A stretch of DNA of 5,333 bases from positions 1 to 5,333 of the forward strand of contig JAIJUV010000186.1 in the NCBI GenBank assembly GCA_022732315.1, written 5' to 3'. The DNA comes from Prevotella sp. Lineage in GTDB: Bacteria; Bacteroidota; Bacteroidia; Bacteroidales; Bacteroidaceae. The position numbers and the translations under genes were made by a program. Shown one piece after another: positions 4,952-5,333 of this stretch (position 1 is its first letter; the number at the start of each line of letters is the position of its first letter). The notes under the pieces were generated by a model. The model did no database searches, had not been told where the DNA came from, and saw only the letters and a program-made list of their open reading frames with translations.

Positions 4952-5051
4952 GGGTGAAGAGGGGTGAAGAGTGGGTGAAGAGATAAAGAAAAATCTTCAC
5001 CTCCCGAAACCCCGATAAACAGAGGGGTTTCGGGAGGTGAAGAGTGAAGAG
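4952..5051. repeat. GGTGAAGAG short repeats
   Basis: GGTGAAGAG occurs at 4953-4961, 4963-4971, 4974-4982 and 5036-5044, followed by TGAAGAG at 5045-5051. The first three are nearly tandem (10-11-bp period). TCTTCACC at 4994-5001 is complementary to every copy, so the upstream copies can compete with the terminator stem. The cluster lies between two convergent genes. Confidence 0.8.
4994..5043 (-). terminator. Intrinsic terminator of the M18 aminopeptidase gene
   Basis: A perfect 20-bp stem (4994-5013 with 5024-5043, GC-rich core CCTCCCGAAACCCC) surrounds a 10-nt loop. Read on the minus strand it is followed by ATTTTTCTTT (complement of 4984-4993), a good U-tract. It begins 28 nt after the aminopeptidase stop codon. 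On the plus strand the following bases are purine-rich, so it is a weak terminator for the ATPase gene. Confidence 0.85.
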
Positions 5052-5071
5052 ATAAATCGGGAGTGCTTATA

Positions 5072-5333
5072 TTACAACTGATAGAACTTGGTGAAAGCCT
5101 TCACGCAATATTCGTGGTCGATGACGCTACCGGTTTCGCGGCAACTGTGCATAGCGAGGATGGCATTGCCCATATCCACACCCTTCAATGGGATGGAAGA
5201 GGCGAGGATGTTGCCCAAGGTGCTTCCGCCTGCTACATCGCTGTGGTTTACGAAACGCTGGCATGGTACACCGGCTGCATCGCAGATGTTGGCGAAGATG
5301 GCTGCTGATACAGCATCGCTCGCATACTTCTGG
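5072..5333 (-). CDS. M18-family aminopeptidase, C-terminal end (5'-partial)
   Basis: The last 86 residues of a minus-strand gene are present; its start lies beyond the right edge. The visible sequence includes RFVNHSDVAGGSTLGN, then PLKGVDMGNAILAMHSCRE, and ends VKAFTKFYQL. These match the C-terminal motifs of M18 metallo-aminopeptidases (aspartyl aminopeptidase/LAP4 type): S-D-x-x-G-G-S-T-x-G, and the x-M-H-S-x-R-E segment whose histidine is the last zinc ligand in the family. These are cytosolic di-zinc enzymes that remove N-terminal residues from peptides. Substrate preference (acidic or otherwise) cannot be judged from this part. The gene converges on the ATPase gene and ends before a strong terminator. 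The codon frame is intact to the window edge. Confidence 0.9.
   Translation of the reverse strand, partial: QKYASDAVSAAIFANICDAAGVPCQRFVNHSDVAGGSTLGNILASSIPLKGVDMGNAILAMHSCRETGSVIDHEYCVKAFTKFYQL

Noticed and set aside
5063..5308. 81-aa plus-strand ORF
   Set aside because: Antisense to the M18 aminopeptidase, whose family motifs are clear on the minus strand.

Overview
The window looks like chromosomal DNA from a gut or oral Bacteroidota of the Prevotella/Segatella group (S. copri-like). Three things point there: TAnnTTTG-type -7 promoter elements, mostly SD-less gene starts, and a BspA-like surface protein with a Prevotella-style C-terminal region. The assignment is inferred from style, because there is no rRNA or marker gene in the window.

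Layout, left to right. (1) Positions 1-492 hold the C-terminal part of an AraC-type transcription regulator, probably cut by the window edge. (2) Positions 502-578 hold a perfect 16-bp hairpin merged with a phased array of GGACACCT repeats. This could be a terminator, an operator array, or a relic of an insertion-sequence end. (3) A TAnnTTTG promoter abuts the start codon of an 86-aa protein with two membrane segments (609-869). (4) Positions 909-2828 encode a 639-aa secreted BspA/DUF285-type protein with eight 25-27-residue repeats, one degenerate repeat, a conserved-looking C-terminal region and a T9SS-like tail. (5) Only 24 nt downstream is an uncalled 55-aa ORF (2853-3020) that resembles the short 'MKK-x-Y-I-x-P' peptides common in this group. 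(6) Positions 3041-3338 hold a GC-rich hairpin followed by a 264-bp non-coding element. The element has 23-bp terminal inverted repeats, a perfect 28-bp central palindrome, and nested mini-hairpins with compensatory base changes. It is MITE-like.

(7) Positions 3475-3616 are a structured leader with a promoter, a possible 38-aa upstream ORF, two mutually exclusive hairpins and an unusually good Shine-Dalgarno. It leads into a 436-aa AAA_14/DUF4143 ATPase (3617-4927). (8) Positions 4952-5051 hold short GGTGAAGAG repeats and a strong terminator for the convergent minus-strand gene. (9) Positions 5072-5333 encode the C-terminal end of an M18-family zinc aminopeptidase on the minus strand.

Functional picture. 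The membrane protein, BspA-like protein and 55-aa peptide lie close together on one strand and could be co-transcribed. The ATPase sits alone behind its own leader and looks like an accessory gene. The least explained parts are the 55-aa peptide, the 264-bp palindromic element and the ATPase leader.
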